From Planctomycetota bacterium (GTDB lineage: Bacteria; Planctomycetota; UBA1135; GCA-002686595): a DNA stretch of 8,698 nucleotides. The notes under the pieces are model-generated. The model was given only the letters and a program-made list of their open reading frames with translations. It did not search any database and was not told the origin of the DNA. Positions 1 to 6,093 of this stretch are shown here, in pieces; the stretch's first letter is position 1; the number at the start of each line of letters is the position of its first letter. A program made the position numbers and the translations under genes. The stretch lies in NCBI GenBank assembly GCA_027623615.1, contig JAQBVH010000092.1:1-8698 (forward strand), written 5' to 3'.

Positions 1-555
1 CGAGCCGCCGGCGTCGAGCTCGACCTCGAACTCGATGCGCGTGCGGCCATCCTCGCTGCGCTCGAGGTAGGCGTGCCCGGCCATGTGGGGCATGCGGACG
101 ACCTTGGTCGGGACGTCGACGCGATCGGGCTCTCCGGCGAGGAACTCGGCGCGCCAGGAGCGACCCTCCTCGATGGGGATCAGCTCGGTGAACATGACCA
201 CGTCGCGATCCCAGACGATCAGGTGCGCGGGGATCGGCGCGCGGCCGCGCTGGTAGACCCAGGTGGCCTCGTTCGAGGGCGGCGCGAGGTAGCGAGCCTC
301 GACGAGGTTGGGGACCCACTCCGCGCTGCGGTTCACGTCCGAGAAGACCGCGATCACCTCGAGGGGGTCCGCGTCGAGGACCGCGACGCCGCGCAGGCGC
401 GGGAAGTCCGCGTCCTCGAGACCCCTGGCCGAGATCGCGATGCCGCCCTTCTCCTCGAGCAGGACCCAGCCCTCGTCCGGGTCCGGGACGGACATGCAGC
501 CGGCCAGGCCGGCGAGGAGGATGGGAATTGCGCGCACAAGTGCAGTGTGCGGCAT
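1..555 (-). CDS. START-like (SRPBCC) domain lipoprotein, 3' end outside the window
   Basis: This leftward reading frame is open for 185 codons and runs off the left edge of the window, so the C-terminus is missing. The ATG (553-555) is followed by a short signal peptide (MPHTALVRAIPILLAGLAGC) ending in a lipobox L17-A18-G19-C20, which predicts signal peptidase II cleavage and lipid attachment at Cys20. The mature part reads like a START/polyketide-cyclase-type domain: a GIAISAR strand, a 'FPRLRGVAVLDADPLEVIAVFSDV' segment, then 'SAEWVPNLVEARYL', matching the usual pattern of a small hydrophobic-cavity domain with a conserved W-P after the first helix. No ligand can be read from this. There is no clear Shine-Dalgarno sequence upstream of the ATG. 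The gene is divergent from the M56/BlaI unit and shares its 139-bp control region, so the same repressor could act on it (inference). Gene reality is likely; the domain call is moderate to good. Confidence 0.8.
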   Translation of the reverse strand, partial: MPHTALVRAIPILLAGLAGCMSVPDPDEGWVLLEEKGGIAISARGLEDADFPRLRGVAVLDADPLEVIAVFSDVNRSAEWVPNLVEARYLAPPSNEATWVYQRGRAPIPAHLIVWDRDVVMFTELIPIEEGRSWRAEFLAGEPDRVDVPTKVVRMPHMAGHAYLERSEDGRTRIEFEVELDAGGS

Positions 556-584
556 GGGTTGCAGATTGTTGGAGGCTTGGCCTG

Positions 585-612
585 TAGACAAGAACGACAT
601 CTGTAGTATTAC
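585..612 (+). promoter_or_regulatory. Candidate sigma-70-type promoter of the M56 peptidase-repressor unit
   Basis: A -35-like TAGACA (585-590, five of six matches to TTGACA) and a -10-like TATTAC (607-612, four of six) are separated by 16 bp in the AT-richest part of the gap. An alternative -10, TAGTAT (604-609), would leave a spacer of only 13 bp and is less likely. The -10 lies inside the 593-622 palindrome, so a bound repressor would block polymerase. The assignment rests on hexamer resemblance only. Confidence 0.4.
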
Positions 613-622
613 AGGTGTCGTT
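593..622. promoter_or_regulatory. Near-perfect 30-bp palindrome, probable BlaI-family operator
   Basis: The two 15-base arms run AACGACATCTGTAGT and ATTACAGGTGTCGTT. They are reverse complements except at two of the 15 base pairs. The site also contains two copies of ACA-N2-TGT (597-604 and 611-618), with centres 14 bp apart. BlaI/MecI/CopY repressors bind dyads built on TACA/TGTA, so this is the expected type of site, and a gene of that family lies in the downstream unit. It overlaps the proposed -10 and lies 38 bp from the divergent lipoprotein start and 72 bp from the peptidase start. The palindrome is seen directly; the binding protein is inferred. Confidence 0.65.
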
Positions 623-694
623 GATGCGGGGCCCCTGGTGTCCCCGACCGCTGCGCGCCGCCCCAGGTTGCGCCTCAACCCCCAAGGAATGCCC

Positions 695-3682
695 ATGACC
701 CCTTCCCCCGGCCTCCTCCCCTGGCTCGCCACCTTCACCATGCACAGCGTGCTGCTGTGCGCAGCTGCGTTCGTCGTCACGCGTTACGTCCGCAGCCCGC
801 GGGGGAGGGAGGTGATCTGGAAGGGCGCCCTCCTGGGGGCGTTCGCGACCTCGGCCCTGCAGGGCTGGATCGGTCGCTCGGCCGTGCTGATGGTCGAGGT
901 GCCGGTCGCCGAGGCGGCGCCGCAGCAGGCCCCGGGCCGGGTGATCGCGCTCGCGGGCTCGGGGGCGGCACTGACCTCTGAGGTCCTGCCCGCCGAGCCC
1001 GTGCTTGCCGCGCCCAGCGAGGTGCCGACCGCGGCCGCAGCGAACGAGCAGACCTGGATATGGTGGCTGCTCGCTGGATGGGCAGCGATCGCCGCGGCGC
1101 GTCTGGCCCTGCTCGCCCGAGATCAGTGGCGCGTGCAGCGGGCCTTCGCCGGCCGGCGCCCGGTCCTCGACGAGCGCCCGCGCCGGATGATCGAGGCCCT
1201 GCTCGACGACCCGCGCCGCGCCGCGCGCATCCAGCTCTCGGTCCAGGCCGGACTCGAAGGTCCGCTGGCCCTCGGGCTGCGCGAGATCGTGCTCCCCGAG
1301 CGCTACGAGTGGCTCGACGATGGCGAGCTCGAAGGGCTCCTGGCCCACGAGCTCGCCCACCTGGTGCGTCGCGATCCGCTGTGGTCGCTGCTCGCGCACA
1401 CCCTCGAGCGGGCCTTCTTCCCGCAGGTCCTCCTGCGCGGCGTACGGCGACGCCTGGTCGCGGACGCGGAGCTCTGCGCCGACGACTGGGCTGCGCGTCG
1501 CATGGGACAACCCATCGACCTGGCCCGCTGCCTGGCGACCGTCGCCGGGTGGATAGGGGACCGCGACCAGCGCGAGGTCCCGGCCATGGCCGCGGGGATG
1601 GGGAGCTCGAAGTCCGCCCTCGTCGAGCGCGTCGAGCGCCTGCTCGAGCCCGGGCGCCGTGACCGGGGTGGCCGGACCTTGGCCGCGATCGCGGTGACGG
1701 GTGCCCTCGGCGTGCTGGCCTGGGCCGGCCCGATCGTGCTTGCGGACGACGGCGACGAGCTGCGCCTCGAGCTGATCGAGATCGAGCGCGTCGGCGACGC
1801 CGACGGCGGTCGGCTGCTGTACACCCTCGAGAAACTCGAGACCACGCGGCTGGAGCGTGTCGCCCAGTCTCTCGAGGCGTCCATCCAGGCGCGCGAGATC
1901 TCCCAGGTTGCCCTCGACCTCGGCGCCGGAGTCGCGGCGGTCGAGGTCGAACCGCTCCTGGCCCAGCTCGCCCACTACGGCTTCGATCGACCGCTGGTCG
2001 TCGGCCGGGGGGACCGTGCGCAGGAGCTGCGACGCCGGATCGTCGCCCGCGGGCCCTGGGTCCTCCACGTCGACGTGGTCGAGCCCGGCAAGCGACTGGA
2101 TCCGGAGACCGGCGAGGATTGGAGCGGGCAAGGTCGTTGGCGCTACGACGACTCCCGCGTCGTGCGCTATCGCGTGGGCGACGGCGGGCAGGTGACCCTC
2201 GCAGGTGTGACCGCGATCTTGCGTGGGCGCGCCGGTGTGCCGGTCATCGTCGACCCCCACGCCGGCACGTTGTACCAGGACATCGTCACGCTCCTCGATG
2301 GTCTGACTGCCGCCGGCTTCGAGGACATCTCGTTCCGCTCCGCCTCCAACGACCTGATCGGCGGCAGCCTCGGACGAGAGGCGCAGGCCGGAGACGTCCT
2401 GCGCAGCCCCGGAGCGCAGATGCCGGTCGACGGCGCGGAGCCGGTCGTGACCGGGCGCGTCAGCAAGGATCGGCGCTCCGTCGAGGCTGCGGACCCGGAG
2501 AGCCTCGACGCCCTGCGCGGGTTGGGTTACGTCGGCGCAGGCGATCCAGAGGCCGGTGGTGGTGCTGATCCCGAAGCGATCGACGCGTTGCGAGGTCTCG
2601 GCTACGCCGGTGACGATGAGCCGGAGGCTGAGCCTGCGGGCGCGGCTGGCGGCTCGGGAGCGACGCGCGCGGACGGCTTCGGTGGACCCTCCACCCCGGG
2701 CCCGTCCGGTCCCAGTCGTGCGGGCGGTGGTGCATCGACCCCCGGCCCCGCGGGCCCAAGTCGTCCGCGCGGTCGAGGCCCTTCGACTCCAGGTCCCGCA
2801 GGTCCGAGTCGTCCCGCCGGCGGCGGCACGGCCGGTGGCGCAGGGGTTCACCAGGGCCCGCCCGGTCCCAGCGCGCCGGCCGCAGGATCCCAGGAGCCGC
2901 CTCCCGGACCCGTCGCGCCCTCCCGCCCGAGGAAGAAGGTCGACGAGATTCGCATCGACTCGAGCGGGGCGATCCGCGTGGGTGAGACGCTCCTCGTTGA
3001 TCCGCAGCTGGTCGCTGGCCTCGAGGATCCGTACGCCCCGCTCAAGGCTCGTCTCGCGCAGATCGCCCGGGGCATGCACCGGAGCGAGGAGCTGCGCAAG
3101 GCCGGCCGCATGTCGCTGGCCGACGGTCCGCTGGTGCTGCGCGGAGAAGAGCACACCAACTTCGTGCACGTGCAGCGCCTGATGGAGGCTTGTGGAAGTC
3201 CGGACGTGCTGATCTGGCGCGTCTTCCTCGCTGAGGGGGACGGGAGCCCGATGGCGGCGCACCTGCCCACGGAGGCGGAGGTCGGCCAGGCCACGGAAGA
3301 GCTCGAGGACGGTGTCGTGGTGGCGGAGACCGAGCCGGTCGAGCGGGTCGAGATCCTGCTACGCGTTCGCTCGGCCGGCACCAAGGTCGACCCCCGGACC
3401 GGCGGGCCCTGGTCCGGCGCGGGCCCCTTCGCCTATGAGGGCCGCGTGATCCAGTACGCGATCGGTCCCTACAAGACCCAGAGCCTGACCGAGTTCCAGA
3501 AGAAGCTCGAGCAGGTGCGCCACCACGCGAACCGCAAGGTCCAGCTCGACCCGCGCGCCGGCGTCACGATGGGCGAGGTCCTGCAGGTCATGCGCATGAC
3601 CGAAGAGCTGGCGTTCCCCGGCATCCTCTTCGTCGGCGCGTACGGCGCGCCGGCCAACGACTACAGCGTGGAGGACCGCTAG
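695..3682 (+). CDS. M56-family (BlaR1/MecR1-type) membrane metallopeptidase with a large repeated extracytoplasmic region
   Basis: The protein has 995 residues. The ATG at 695 is chosen because AAGGA (684-688) sits at proper spacing; an in-frame ATG at 689 is too close to it. Hydrophobic segments lie near residues 6-28, 40-60, 119-140 and 328-346. Between the third and fourth lies the zinc peptidase core: HELAH at 218-222 and a third-ligand candidate Glu259 in 'DAELCADDWA', as in M56 proteases that cleave BlaI-type repressors. After the last membrane segment come about 650 residues, far longer than in BlaR1 (about 600 residues in total). Four stretches (about 355-440, 455-551, 750-850, 885-990) resemble the ExbD/TolR periplasmic fold, with a Gly/Pro-rich repeat linker (about 600-745) between the second and third. 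No SxxK acylation motif was seen in this region, so beta-lactam sensing is unlikely. It is followed directly by the repressor gene. The peptidase core is confident; the sensed signal is unknown. Confidence 0.88.
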   Translation: MTPSPGLLPWLATFTMHSVLLCAAAFVVTRYVRSPRGREVIWKGALLGAFATSALQGWIGRSAVLMVEVPVAEAAPQQAPGRVIALAGSGAALTSEVLPAEPVLAAPSEVPTAAAANEQTWIWWLLAGWAAIAAARLALLARDQWRVQRAFAGRRPVLDERPRRMIEALLDDPRRAARIQLSVQAGLEGPLALGLREIVLPERYEWLDDGELEGLLAHELAHLVRRDPLWSLLAHTLERAFFPQVLLRGVRRRLVADAELCADDWAARRMGQPIDLARCLATVAGWIGDRDQREVPAMAAGMGSSKSALVERVERLLEPGRRDRGGRTLAAIAVTGALGVLAWAGPIVLADDGDELRLELIEIERVGDADGGRLLYTLEKLETTRLERVAQSLEASIQAREISQVALDLGAGVAAVEVEPLLAQLAHYGFDRPLVVGRGDRAQELRRRIVARGPWVLHVDVVEPGKRLDPETGEDWSGQGRWRYDDSRVVRYRVGDGGQVTLAGVTAILRGRAGVPVIVDPHAGTLYQDIVTLLDGLTAAGFEDISFRSASNDLIGGSLGREAQAGDVLRSPGAQMPVDGAEPVVTGRVSKDRRSVEAADPESLDALRGLGYVGAGDPEAGGGADPEAIDALRGLGYAGDDEPEAEPAGAAGGSGATRADGFGGPSTPGPSGPSRAGGGASTPGPAGPSRPRGRGPSTPGPAGPSRPAGGGTAGGAGVHQGPPGPSAPAAGSQEPPPGPVAPSRPRKKVDEIRIDSSGAIRVGETLLVDPQLVAGLEDPYAPLKARLAQIARGMHRSEELRKAGRMSLADGPLVLRGEEHTNFVHVQRLMEACGSPDVLIWRVFLAEGDGSPMAAHLPTEAEVGQATEELEDGVVVAETEPVERVEILLRVRSAGTKVDPRTGGPWSGAGPFAYEGRVIQYAIGPYKTQSLTEFQKKLEQVRHHANRKVQLDPRAGVTMGEVLQVMRMTEELAFPGILFVGAYGAPANDYSVEDR
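2492..2611 (+). repeat. Two coding repeats of a 15-residue DPE-x-x-DALRGLGY-x-G motif
   Basis: Residues 600-614 (DPESLDALRGLGYVG) and 625-639 (DPEAIDALRGLGYAG) of the M56 protein are a direct repeat, 12 of 15 identical, with starts 75 bp apart. Synonymous codons differ between copies, so the peptide rather than the DNA is conserved. Motifs of the 'LRxLGY' type also occur near the C-termini of sulfatases and other exported proteins in some high-GC bacteria; their role here is unknown. Confidence 0.75.
2687..2812 (+). repeat. Three coding repeats of an STPGPxGPSR collagen-like unit
   Basis: The M56 protein carries PSTPGPSGPSR (2687-2719), ASTPGPAGPSR (2732-2764) and PSTPGPAGPSR (2780-2812), separated by short Gly/Arg-rich spacers. 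Two further degenerate units (QGPPGPSAP, PPPGPVAPSRP) follow up to about 2930. Codon choice differs between units. The region is probably a disordered or extended Pro/Gly linker between the two halves of the external sensor. Confidence 0.75.
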
Positions 3683-4075
3683 ATGACCGGCTCCACCTCC
3701 CAGCTCACCGAGCTCCAGCTCGACATCCTGCGCGTGCTCTGGTCCGAAGGAGAACTGCCGGTCGCGGCAGTGCACGCGGCGCTCGCGCCCAACCGTGAGC
3801 TCGCACCGACGACGGTCGCCACCCTGCTCAAGCGCCTCGAGAAGCGCGGGGTGGTGACCCACCGCAGCGAGGGGCGCCAGTACCTCTTCCGGCCGCTCGT
3901 GTCGGAGGAGGAGGCCACGCGCTCGATCCTCGACGACACCGTCGACAAGCTCTTCGCCGGTGACGTGCCGGCGATGATGGCGCAGCTCCTGCGCAGCCAC
4001 GACGTGGGCGCGGGCGACCTGGAGCGCATCCGTGGGCTGCTCGACGAGCGCTCGCGGGAGATGGACGCGAAGTAG
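3683..4075 (+). CDS. BlaI/MecI/CopY-family transcriptional repressor
   Basis: This 130-residue protein has the usual family length. The N-terminal winged helix-turn-helix starts at 'LTELQLDILRVLWSEGELPV'; the recognition helix region is 'APTTVATLLKRLEKRG' and the wing 'VVTHRSEGRQYLF'. The C-terminal dimerisation part 'VDKLFAGDVPAMMAQLL ... LERIRGLLDE' also matches the family and is where BlaI-type repressors are cleaved by their partner protease. The ATG follows the upstream TAG without any gap, and GGAGG (3670-3674) inside the last codons of the peptidase gene gives a good ribosome binding site, so the two are translationally coupled. It probably binds the palindrome at 593-622 and represses its own unit, and perhaps the divergent lipoprotein gene and distant targets. 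The family call is confident; target genes are inferred. It could equally be called MecI-like or CopY-like, but no Cys-rich metal site of CopY is present. Confidence 0.93.
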   Translation: MTGSTSQLTELQLDILRVLWSEGELPVAAVHAALAPNRELAPTTVATLLKRLEKRGVVTHRSEGRQYLFRPLVSEEEATRSILDDTVDKLFAGDVPAMMAQLLRSHDVGAGDLERIRGLLDERSREMDAK

Positions 4076-4088
4076 CGCCAGGAAGTGG

Positions 4089-4111
4089 CGCCGGAGTGGC
4101 TCACTCCGGCG
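4089..4111. terminator. Perfect 10-bp hairpin between convergent genes, likely bidirectional terminator
   Basis: CGCCGGAGTG (4089-4098) and CACTCCGGCG (4102-4111) are exact reverse complements with a 3-base loop. The hairpin begins 13 bp after the repressor stop codon and overlaps the last codons and stop (4101-4103) of rtcR on the other strand. No T-tract follows on either side, so intrinsic termination may be weak, although GC-rich genomes often rely on such hairpins. Confidence 0.55.
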
Positions 4112-5705
4112 TCGCCGCAACGTCCTTCCAGTGCAGTCCGAAGCGCCTGAGGTACTTGGTCAAGCGGTCCGCGTCGTTGGTCGACGTGCGCCGCGCCCGG
4201 GAGGCCGCGAACAGCGCTCGCCCAGCCGCAGACAGCGTCGAGCTGCGGCGGCAGACGCGCAGGACCTCCTCGAGCTGCACCTCGTCGAAGCGGTCGAGCT
4301 CGGCGCACGCGTCCGCTCCGAGGACCGCGCCCACCAGGGAGGTCGCCGCCGCAGCGCCCTCGAGCTCGCGCCACCCGCGCCGCAGCCGCGCGAACTCCTC
4401 GTCGACGGTCTCGCGTTGAATGCGGCCGCCCGGGGCGAGGGTCGCCATGCGCGTGATCGCGGCGCCGAAGTCGCGGAAGTTCGCAGTCCAGGGCGTGCCC
4501 GCGTCGACCGCGAACTCGAGGAAGCGCCGCCGCGCTTCCTTGTTGAAGGTCACCCTGCGCCCGCTTTTCTTCTCGAAGCGCTCGAGCTCGAACTCGAGGT
4601 TGGGCTCGATGTCCGCCAGGCGCTCGCGCAGGGCGGGGAGCGGGAAGCTCCACAGGTCGATGCGCGCGAGCAGGTCCTCGCGGAACGCGCCGGCGCGCAC
4701 GGCCGCACCGAGGTCACGGTTCGTGCCGGCGATGAGCTGGAAGCGGCTCTGGGCCGCGCGATCGGAGCCGAGCGGTAGGAAGGTGCCCTCCTCGAGCGCC
4801 CGCAGCAGCATCGCCTGCTCGTCGAGGCCCAGCTCACCGACCTCGTCGAGAAAGAGCAGCCCCTCGTCCGCCGTGCGCAGCAGGCCCTCGCGCCTCGATT
4901 GCGCGCCGGTGAAGGCGCCCTTCTCGTGACCGAAGAGCGTGGACATCGCCGCATCACCGCGCAGGGTCGCGCAGTTGACGTCGACGAGCTCGCCGCTCAC
5001 GCGGTGATGGCGCTTCTTCAGCTCGAAGATGCGCCGGGCCAGCCCGGTCTTGCCCACGCCGGTCGGGCCGGTGAGCAGGATCGGCGCGTCCGAGGCGAGC
5101 GCCACCTGCTCGATGCGGTCCATGAGCTGGTTGAAGCTCGCGTCGCGGGTTTCGATCCCGGCCTTGAGGAAGTGCACGCCCTCGAAGCGCTCCCTCTCGA
5201 AGCGCGTCGCGAGCTGGTCGTAGCGCGAGAGGTCGAGGTCGATGATCGAGGTGCTACCGCGACCCGACTTGTCGCCCTGGATCGGCGAGGTCTGCAGCAG
5301 GCGCGCGGGCAGGCGCCGCGTCTCGGTCAACAGGAACAGGCAGATCTGATGGACGTGGGTGCCCGTCGTGATGTGGACGAGGTAGTCCTCGCGCTCCTCG
5401 TCGAACTCGTAGGCGTCGGCGAAGTCGGCCAGGACCGCGAACACCTCGGCGAAGTCCCAAGGGTCGGCGAAGGAGACCTCGTGCCGGACGACCTCGGTCT
5501 CGGGGGAGACGCTCTGCACGTCCTCGGCCAGCACCTCCCCGAGCTTGGCCCAGCGGCGAGGTACGAGCAGCTCGAGGCGATCGACGACGAAGTCCTCCTG
5601 GTTGGCCAGGCTGACCGTGGGGCGCCAGCGCTCCCAGCGGTCCTCCTTGAGGCCCTTGTCGAGGACCGTTCCGATCAGCCCGATGACGACGACCGGCTTA
5701 TCCAT
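4101..5705 (-). CDS. rtcR: RtcR, sigma-54-dependent activator of the RNA repair operon
   Basis: This 534-residue protein is close in length to E. coli RtcR. The N-terminal part (about 1-180) begins 'KPVVVIGLIGTVLD' and contains 'HITTGTHVHQICLFLLTETRR' near 111-131 (shown up to the last Arg), typical of the CARF-like ligand-sensing domain of RtcR. The AAA+ domain follows: Walker A GPTGVGKT (213-220), GAFTGA (263-268) for sigma-54 contact, Walker B LLFLDE (283-288), FRED with candidate arginine fingers Arg342/Arg348, and NFRDF (409-413) in the sensor II region. A helix-turn-helix-like end (about 475-525) would bind DNA. The protein should remodel sigma-54 polymerase at the divergent promoter once its sensor detects a nucleic-acid-derived signal. 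All key motor residues are intact. The start has no Shine-Dalgarno sequence, but the N-terminus aligns with the family start. The identity is strongly supported by the adjacent rtcBA genes. Confidence 0.95.
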   Translation of the reverse strand: MDKPVVVIGLIGTVLDKGLKEDRWERWRPTVSLANQEDFVVDRLELLVPRRWAKLGEVLAEDVQSVSPETEVVRHEVSFADPWDFAEVFAVLADFADAYEFDEEREDYLVHITTGTHVHQICLFLLTETRRLPARLLQTSPIQGDKSGRGSTSIIDLDLSRYDQLATRFERERFEGVHFLKAGIETRDASFNQLMDRIEQVALASDAPILLTGPTGVGKTGLARRIFELKKRHHRVSGELVDVNCATLRGDAAMSTLFGHEKGAFTGAQSRREGLLRTADEGLLFLDEVGELGLDEQAMLLRALEEGTFLPLGSDRAAQSRFQLIAGTNRDLGAAVRAGAFREDLLARIDLWSFPLPALRERLADIEPNLEFELERFEKKSGRRVTFNKEARRRFLEFAVDAGTPWTANFRDFGAAITRMATLAPGGRIQRETVDEEFARLRRGWRELEGAAAATSLVGAVLGADACAELDRFDEVQLEEVLRVCRRSSTLSAAGRALFAASRARRTSTNDADRLTKYLRRFGLHWKDVAATPE

Positions 5706-5711
5706 AGGGAT

Positions 5712-5740
5712 AAGTTACACGACCAAGGGAGAGCTATGAA
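5712..5740 (-). promoter_or_regulatory. Candidate rtcR promoter, possibly giving a leaderless mRNA
   Basis: On the minus strand TTCATA (5740-5735) and TAACTT (5717-5712) are 17 bp apart. Only 6 bases (ATCCCT) separate the -10 from the rtcR ATG, so transcription would start at or near the start codon. This fits the absence of a ribosome binding site. The hexamers are four of six and three of six matches, so support is modest. Confidence 0.35.
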
Positions 5741-5745
5741 GCGTT

Positions 5746-5803
5746 GCACGACGAGCAGCGGGACAGGCTCTTGATGCGCTAAGCCTTGGATCGTGCGTGG
5801 CTT
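5746..5803. promoter_or_regulatory. Interleaved inverted repeats upstream of the sigma-54 promoter, candidate RtcR binding region
   Basis: GCACGA (5746-5751) is mirrored by TCGTGC (5791-5796), and AAGCC (5781-5785) by GGCTT (5799-5803). They lie about 30-90 bp upstream of the -24 element, where enhancer-type activators of sigma-54 polymerase usually bind. The arms are short and could occur by chance in this composition. Confidence 0.25.
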
Positions 5804-5834
5804 GGTGCTCACCGGGCCCGCTTCCGCGCGCCCC

Positions 5835-5850
5835 TGGCACGCCCCTCGCA
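5835..5850 (+). promoter_or_regulatory. Sigma-54 (-24/-12) promoter of the SPFH-rtcB-rtcA operon
   Basis: TGGCAC (5835-5840) and TCGCA (5846-5850) match the consensus TGGCAC-N5-TTGCA with one mismatch. The invariant GG and GC doublets are separated by exactly 10 bp. The site points toward the rtc genes, and the divergent gene encodes a sigma-54 activator with an intact GAFTGA loop, so the match is unlikely to be chance. Transcription is predicted to start near 5861. Confidence 0.78.
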
Positions 5851-5860
5851 CTAGGGCGAG

Positions 5861-6093
5861 CACTTCCGAATGACGGCGGCCAGCCCCGTACGGCGACTGC
5901 GCTCCGCCAGGTCCGTGCTCGGAAGCCCGGGACACCCCCCGGTCCAACGTGGATGGATTCGCGGCCCCGTTCGGGGCCAGCGCTCGAGCACCGTCGCGGC
6001 GGCCTTGCGGGGAAGCGCTGCGGCGCCTCCCCCCGCCACCGAGACGGGGCCCCGCGGGGGGCCGCGACCTTCGAACACCGTGAGGAACCCTTG
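5861..6093 (+). other. Long, structured 5' leader of the rtc operon transcript
   Basis: No convincing gene lies in these roughly 233 bases. Several inverted repeats are visible. CTTCCGA (5863-5869) pairs with TCGGAAG (5919-5925) and encloses GGCGG/CCGCC (5875-5879/5904-5908). GGCCCC/GGGGCC closes a GTTC loop (5963-5978). CCCCCCGC (6029-6036) pairs with GCGGGGGG (6054-6061), extended by GCGG/CCGC (6020-6023/6062-6065) across a 5-base bulge. The last element competes with GGCCCC/GGGGCC at 6048-6063. The ribosome binding site of the SPFH gene (TGAGGAA, about 6081-6087) begins some 15 bases after the last hairpin. The leader could be a regulatory untranslated region or contain a small RNA; no tRNA or clear Y-RNA signature was found. 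Confidence 0.45.

Noticed and set aside
666..680. Small hairpin GGTTG/CAACC just before the ribosome binding site of the M56 gene
   Set aside because: It has only five pairs, and nothing else suggests regulation beyond the upstream operator.
308..694. Upstream extension of the M56 reading frame to an ATG at 308
   Set aside because: It would overlap most of the oppositely oriented lipoprotein gene and cover the promoter and operator. The added residues are Arg/Ser-rich with no domain pattern, and the ATG at 695 has a ribosome binding site.
695..4075. Interpretation of the M56/BlaI pair as a beta-lactam resistance cassette
   Set aside because: No beta-lactamase or penicillin-binding gene is in the window, and the external part of the M56 protein shows no SxxK acylation motif.
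3679..4653. Minus-strand open frame of 324 codons across the repressor gene and the end of rtcR
   Set aside because: It spans two confidently identified genes in other frames and has an Arg/Ala-rich shadow composition.
4899..5774. Long plus-strand open frame of 291 codons opposite rtcR
   Set aside because: It is a GC-driven antisense shadow. Its composition is low in complexity, it has no recognisable domain, and rtcR on the other strand is a complete, motif-rich gene.
5736..5774. Twelve-codon open frame MKRCTTSSGTGS with GGGAGAG upstream
   Set aside because: It lies upstream of the predicted sigma-54 transcription start and inside the rtcR promoter region, so no transcript covering it is evident. 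An open frame this short is expected by chance.
6066..6082. TTCGAA resembling the T-loop of a tRNA in the rtc leader
   Set aside because: The flanking bases do not form a five-pair T-stem, and no anticodon arm or acceptor stem could be built around it.
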